From assembly GCA_902793325.1 (NCBI GenBank), contig CADBCY010000020.1:1-50075 (forward strand): 50,075 nucleotides of DNA, written 5' to 3'. Position numbers and translations under genes: made by a program. Below are positions 47,095 through 50,075 of this stretch, piece by piece. The number at the start of each line of letters is the position of its first letter. Position 1 is the first letter of the stretch. The notes under the pieces are model-generated. The model was given only the letters and a program-made list of their open reading frames with translations. It was not told the origin of the DNA and made no database searches. This stretch comes from an uncultured Eubacteriales bacterium. Lineage in GTDB: Bacteria > Bacillota > Clostridia > Christensenellales > Aristaeellaceae.

Positions 47095-48336
47095 ATGGAA
47101 TACGGCCTGATCGGCGCAAAGCTGGGGCACAGCTACTCCCCCGCGCTGCACGCGCGGCTGGGCGACTACGACTACCGGCTCTACGAGCGCACCGAGGCGG
47201 AGTTCGTCGAGCTGATGGCCCGCCGCGACTTCAAGGGGCTGAACGTCACCATTCCCTACAAGAAGGTGGCCTTCGCGCACTGCGACGTCCTCTCGGACAC
47301 CGCCCGCGCCGTGGGCTGCGTGAACACGCTCGTCGTGCGGCCGGACGGCGCGCTGTACGGCCACAACACCGACATCGGCGGCTTCCTCGCGCTGGCGCGG
47401 CGCGCGGGCATCGACCTCGCGGGCCGGAAGGTGGTGGTGCTGGGGAGCGGCGGCGCGAGCCTCACCGTCCAGGCCGCGGCGCGGCAGTCGGGCGCGTCGG
47501 CGGTGGTCGTCGTCTCCCGCGGCGGCCCCGTGGACTACGAGGCCCTCTACCGCGACCATGCGGACGCCGGGATCCTGGTAAACGCCACCCCCGTGGGCAT
47601 GTACCCGGACAACGGCCGCGCCCCCGCCGACCTCGGCCGCCTGCCCGCCCTGAGGGGCGTGCTGGACGTGGTGTACAACCCCGACAAAACCGCGCTCGTG
47701 CTGGACGCGGAGGCGCGGGGCATCCCCGCCGCGGGCGGGCTTTACATGCTGGTGGGCCAGGCCAGGGAGGCGGCGGAGCTGTTCACGGGCCATCCCATCG
47801 ACGAGGCCGTCGCGGAGGATCTGTACGCCCGGCTGCGCGGCGAGGTGCTGAACCTGGTCCTCGTCGGCATGCCCGGCTGCGGCAAGACCACGCTGGGCAG
47901 GCGGCTGGCGGAGCGCATGCGCCGCCCGTTCGTAGACTGCGACGCGGAGATCGAGCGCCGGGCGGGACGCGGCATTCCCGAGATCTTCGCCGCCGACGGC
48001 GAGGCGGCCTTCCGGGCGCTCGAAGCGCAGGTGCTCGCCGACGTCGGCCGGGAGAAGGGGCAGGTGATCGCCACCGGCGGCGGCGCCGTACTGCGGCCGG
48101 AGAACGTGCGCGCGCTTCGGCAGAACGGCGTCGTGGCGCTGCTGGAGCGCCGCCTGGACGCCCTGCCCACGGAAGGCCGTCCCCTCTCCAAATCCCCCGA
48201 GGCGCTGGCGGCCATGTGGGCGGTCCGCGCCCCGAAGTACCGCGCCGCGGCGGACTTCACCATCGACAACAACGGTTCGCCCGAGGAAGCCCTCGCGCGA
48301 ACGGAGGAGGCGTTCCATGAAGCTGCTGGTCGTTAA
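47095..48336 (+). CDS. aroE-aroK: Shikimate dehydrogenase - shikimate kinase fusion
   Basis: 413 residues. Residues 1-~245 are shikimate dehydrogenase: GHSYSPALHA, catalytic K56 in NVTIPYKK, NTD at 91-93, nucleotide loop VLGSGGASLT. Residues ~250-413 are shikimate kinase: Walker A GMPGCGKTTLGRR (258-270), DCDAEIERRAGRGI, FRALE, ATGGGAVLR and lid GRPLS. One chain therefore does two non-consecutive positions flanking shikimate, reducing dehydroshikimate and phosphorylating shikimate. The ATG at 47095 has GAGG 8 nt upstream; the GTG at 47086 is less well placed. It overlaps aroQ by 20 nt. Confidence 0.95.
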   Translation: MEYGLIGAKLGHSYSPALHARLGDYDYRLYERTEAEFVELMARRDFKGLNVTIPYKKVAFAHCDVLSDTARAVGCVNTLVVRPDGALYGHNTDIGGFLALARRAGIDLAGRKVVVLGSGGASLTVQAAARQSGASAVVVVSRGGPVDYEALYRDHADAGILVNATPVGMYPDNGRAPADLGRLPALRGVLDVVYNPDKTALVLDAEARGIPAAGGLYMLVGQAREAAELFTGHPIDEAVAEDLYARLRGEVLNLVLVGMPGCGKTTLGRRLAERMRRPFVDCDAEIERRAGRGIPEIFAADGEAAFRALEAQVLADVGREKGQVIATGGGAVLRPENVRALRQNGVVALLERRLDALPTEGRPLSKSPEALAAMWAVRAPKYRAAADFTIDNNGSPEEALARTEEAFHEAAGR

Positions 48337-48751
48337 CGGCCCCAACCTGAACATGCTGGGCATCCGGGAAAAGCACATCTACGGCGACCGCGACTACGAC
48401 GCGCTGTGCCGCTACATCCGCGAGGAGGCGGCGAAGCTGGGCTGCGAGGTGGAGCTGTTCCAGTCCAACCACGAGGGGGCCATCGTGGACCGCATCCAGC
48501 AGGCCTACTTCGACGGCACCGAGGGCATCGTCATCAACCCCGCGGCTTACACCCACACCAGCGTGGCAATCCTGGACGCGCTGAAGGCGGTGCAGTTGCC
48601 CGCCGTGGAGGTCCACCTCTCCGATGTGAACGCGCGGGAGGAATTCCGCCGGCTCTCCTACGCCGGCATGGCCTGCCGGGCGCACTTCATCGGCCTAGGC
48701 TTTGAAGGGTACGGGCGGGCGATGGCGTGGCTGGTCCAGGCGAAAGGCTGA
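48317..48751 (+). CDS. aroQ: 3-dehydroquinate dehydratase, type II
   Basis: 144 residues. LLVVNGPNLNMLGIREKHIYG with the catalytic Tyr, FQSNHEGAIVDRIQ, INPAAYTHTSVAI and EVHLSDVNAREEFRR identify the dodecameric type II enzyme. It makes 3-dehydroshikimate. The ATG is inside the end of the aroE-aroK gene; last gene of the operon. Confidence 0.97.
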   Translation: MKLLVVNGPNLNMLGIREKHIYGDRDYDALCRYIREEAAKLGCEVELFQSNHEGAIVDRIQQAYFDGTEGIVINPAAYTHTSVAILDALKAVQLPAVEVHLSDVNAREEFRRLSYAGMACRAHFIGLGFEGYGRAMAWLVQAKG

Positions 48752-48813
48752 CCGCGGCGCCGGGAAGGCTGTCCCCCTGCCTGCGCGTGGATTGATTTTG
48801 TTATCTCCATGAT

Positions 48814-48852
48814 AAACGGCCTGCGCCCGAAATCAACGGGCGCAGGCTGTTT
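48814..48852 (+). terminator. Terminator-like hairpin after aroQ
   Basis: AAACGGCCTGCGCCCG pairs over 16 bp with CGGGCGCAGGCTGTTT. It is 62 bp after the aroQ stop. The T-run is short. A second hairpin with the same stem sequence lies at 49056-49086. A separate 12-bp hairpin (CAGCATGTTGAC with GTCGACATGCTG, loop GAA, 48853-48879) follows immediately. Confidence 0.65.
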
Positions 48853-48879
48853 CAGCATGTTGACGAAGTCGACATGCTG

Positions 48880-49051
48880 CAGAGTGGGGAGAAAGGTTGC
48901 AAGGCAAGGAAGGCCGTCCTGCGGATGCGGGAGCTTACCATGACGTAAGTGACCAAATCCGCAGGGCGGCCTGACGCAGCAAGCGGGAATTCCCTCCGCG
49001 CAAGCGGCCTTTCAGGGAATTCCCGCGGTTGCGGCCTTTATCGACGCTCTG
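48880..49051 (+). repeat. Structured intergenic repeat, long copy (B)
   Basis: Four nested stems are visible: CAGAG (48880-48884) with CTCTG (49047-49051); AAAGGTTGCAA (48892-48902) with TTGCGGCCTTT (49029-49039); GGCCGTCCTGCGGAT (48912-48926) with ATCCGCAGGGCGGCC (48957-48971), capped by CTTAC/GTAAG; and GCGGGAATTCCCT (48983-48995) with AGGGAATTCCCGC (49014-49026). Together they form a closed multi-branched fold. Sequence blocks are shared with 3749-3851. No coding potential is evident. It could be a structured RNA or a small mobile repeat. Confidence 0.6.
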
Positions 49052-49055
49052 AAAC

Positions 49056-49086
49056 GGCCTGCGCCCGAAATGATCGGGCGCAGGCC
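49056..49086 (-). terminator. Terminator-like hairpin after valS
   Basis: GGCCTGCGCCCG pairs perfectly over 12 bp with CGGGCGCAGGCC, 7-nt loop, 15 bp after the valS stop. Only three T follow on the minus strand, so efficiency is uncertain. It may also end transcripts coming from the aro operon. Confidence 0.55.
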
Positions 49087-49101
49087 ATTTGTCTGTTTGG
49101 A

Positions 49102-50075
49102 TTATGCTTTCAGCGTCTCCATCTCCGCGATGCGCTTCCGGAGCTTTTCGAGCAGGCCGCGGTTGGTGGCCAGCTTCTCGCGCTCGGCCTCCACGAGCTG
49201 GGCGGGGGCCTTGTTCACGAAGCCGGGGTTGCCCAGCATCTTCTCGGCGCGGGCGATCTCGTTCTCCAGGCCCTTCCGGTCCTTGGCGAGGCGCGCGAGC
49301 TCCTTGTCCACGTCCACCAGCTCGCCCAGGGGCATGAAGAATTCGCAGGCCTCGGCCACGCCGGAGGCGGACTTCTCGGGGTTCGGCGCGTCGTGGGCGA
49401 TGAACTCCACCGCGCTGGCGTTGGCCAGGCGCTTGAAGTAGCCCTCGGCGGCGGCCAGGGCGTCCTTCCAGCCCTCGTGGGGCTTGAGGATCAGCGTGGC
49501 GCGGCGGCCGGGCTGTACGTTCATCTCGGCGCGCAGGTTCCTGACGGCGCGGATGATCTCCATAATGCCCTCCATGCGCGCGGCCTCGGCGGGGAAGTCG
49601 AACTCGGGCTTCAGCTCGGGCCACTTCGCGGCGATGAGCATGCCCTCCGCGTTCGGCAGGTAGCCGTAGACCTCCTCGGTGATGAACGGCATGTAGGGAT
49701 GCAGCAGCTTCAGCATGCCGGTGAGCACGTACAGCAGCACCTCCTGGGTGGTCTCCTTGACATCGCCCTCCTCTGCGTACAGGCCCTGCTTGGCGGCCTC
49801 GATGTACCAGTCGCAGAAGGTGGACCACACGAAGTCGTAGAGCTTCGTGGCCGCCAGGCCCAGGTCGTAGCTCTCCAGGTTCTCGGTGATGCCGCGCACG
49901 GCCTCCTGATAGCGGGTCAGGATCCACTTGTCGGCCAGGGACAGCCTGGAGGCGTCGATGCCCCTGGGGGTAAAGCCCTGCAGGTTCATCAGCACGAAGC
50001 GGCTGGCGTTCCAGATCTTGTTGGCGAAGTTGCGGAAGGACTCGATCTTCTCCTCGCTCATGCGGATGTCGCTGC
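49102..50075 (-). CDS. valS: Valyl-tRNA synthetase, C-terminal part (runs off the window)
   Basis: The last ~324 residues are present; the frame stays open to the right edge, so the start and catalytic HIGH region lie outside. The KMSKS-proximal end is followed by the helical anticodon-binding domain (KIWNASRFVLMNLQGF, FCDWYIEAAK, LHPYMPFITEEVYGYLP) and the C-terminal coiled-coil arm (VDKELARLAKDRKGLENEI and NKAPAQLVEAEREKL), which are diagnostic of ValRS. It charges tRNA-Val, including the CAC isoacceptor at 2727-2799. Confidence 0.96.
   Translation of the reverse strand, partial: SDIRMSEEKIESFRNFANKIWNASRFVLMNLQGFTPRGIDASRLSLADKWILTRYQEAVRGITENLESYDLGLAATKLYDFVWSTFCDWYIEAAKQGLYAEEGDVKETTQEVLLYVLTGMLKLLHPYMPFITEEVYGYLPNAEGMLIAAKWPELKPEFDFPAEAARMEGIMEIIRAVRNLRAEMNVQPGRRATLILKPHEGWKDALAAAEGYFKRLANASAVEFIAHDAPNPEKSASGVAEACEFFMPLGELVDVDKELARLAKDRKGLENEIARAEKMLGNPGFVNKAPAQLVEAEREKLATNRGLLEKLRKRIAEMETLKA

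Overview
The window is about 50 kb of a G+C-rich (roughly 65% by eye) bacterial chromosome. Gene content points to an anaerobic low-GC-phylum lineage with secondarily high GC, that is Bacillota, class Clostridia. The evidence is a fabT-fabH-acpP-fabK-fabD-fabG-fabF-accB-fabZ-accC-accD-accA cluster with FabK rather than FabI, DUF951, DegV, a TagB/F-like glycerophosphotransferase, TupA-like ATP-grasp and Gram-positive type signal peptidases. The species is not identifiable from the sequence alone. There is no CRISPR array, rRNA, prophage or complete insertion sequence. Many long open frames opposite real genes are high-GC shadows and are left out.

Layout. 1-2900: a lower-GC stretch with a membrane HD-GYP protein, one intact tRNA-Val(CAC) and two complementary fragments of a second tRNA-Val, which look like an insertion into a tRNA gene. 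2980-8440: a small helical protein, two secreted proteins of unknown role, a secreted flavin-dependent fumarate-reductase-like enzyme and a macro-domain protein. 8544-16725: a hybrid histidine kinase, a fructosamine-kinase-like enzyme, then DUF951, two type I signal peptidases and a secreted M1-like protein that has lost its zinc site, plus an orphan adenine methyltransferase. 16900-25200: a repair operon (uvrB, a TfoX-N protein, uvrA, a Nudix-AlkD fusion, a Nudix hydrolase, a zinc-ribbon protein, a HAD phosphatase) with a LexA-like box upstream and a strong terminator at the end. 25208-26023: nudC with a near-consensus promoter and three 22-bp-phased direct repeats. 26387-37509 (minus strand): one long fatty-acid synthesis operon starting with its MarR-type regulator FabT and ending with degV and mntP. 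37685-39899: two divergent envelope-polymer genes. 39950-48751: an aromatic amino acid operon. 49102-50075: the 3' part of valS.

The most interesting region is 39950-48751. A consensus promoter is followed by a 19-codon leader peptide containing four Tyr and three Phe, then a 16-bp terminator hairpin with a U-run, then aroF, tyrA, a GNAT gene, aroB, aroA, aroC, pheA, an aroE-aroK fusion and aroQ. Together these encode every step from PEP and erythrose 4-phosphate to phenylpyruvate and 4-hydroxyphenylpyruvate; only the final transaminase is missing. The leader looks like a Tyr/Phe ribosome-mediated attenuator controlling the whole pathway.

A second candidate novelty is a dispersed structured repeat. 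One copy lies at 3749-3851 and a longer one at 48880-49051. They share blocks of sequence, show one apparently compensated base pair in the closing stem, and each is followed by a terminator-like hairpin.
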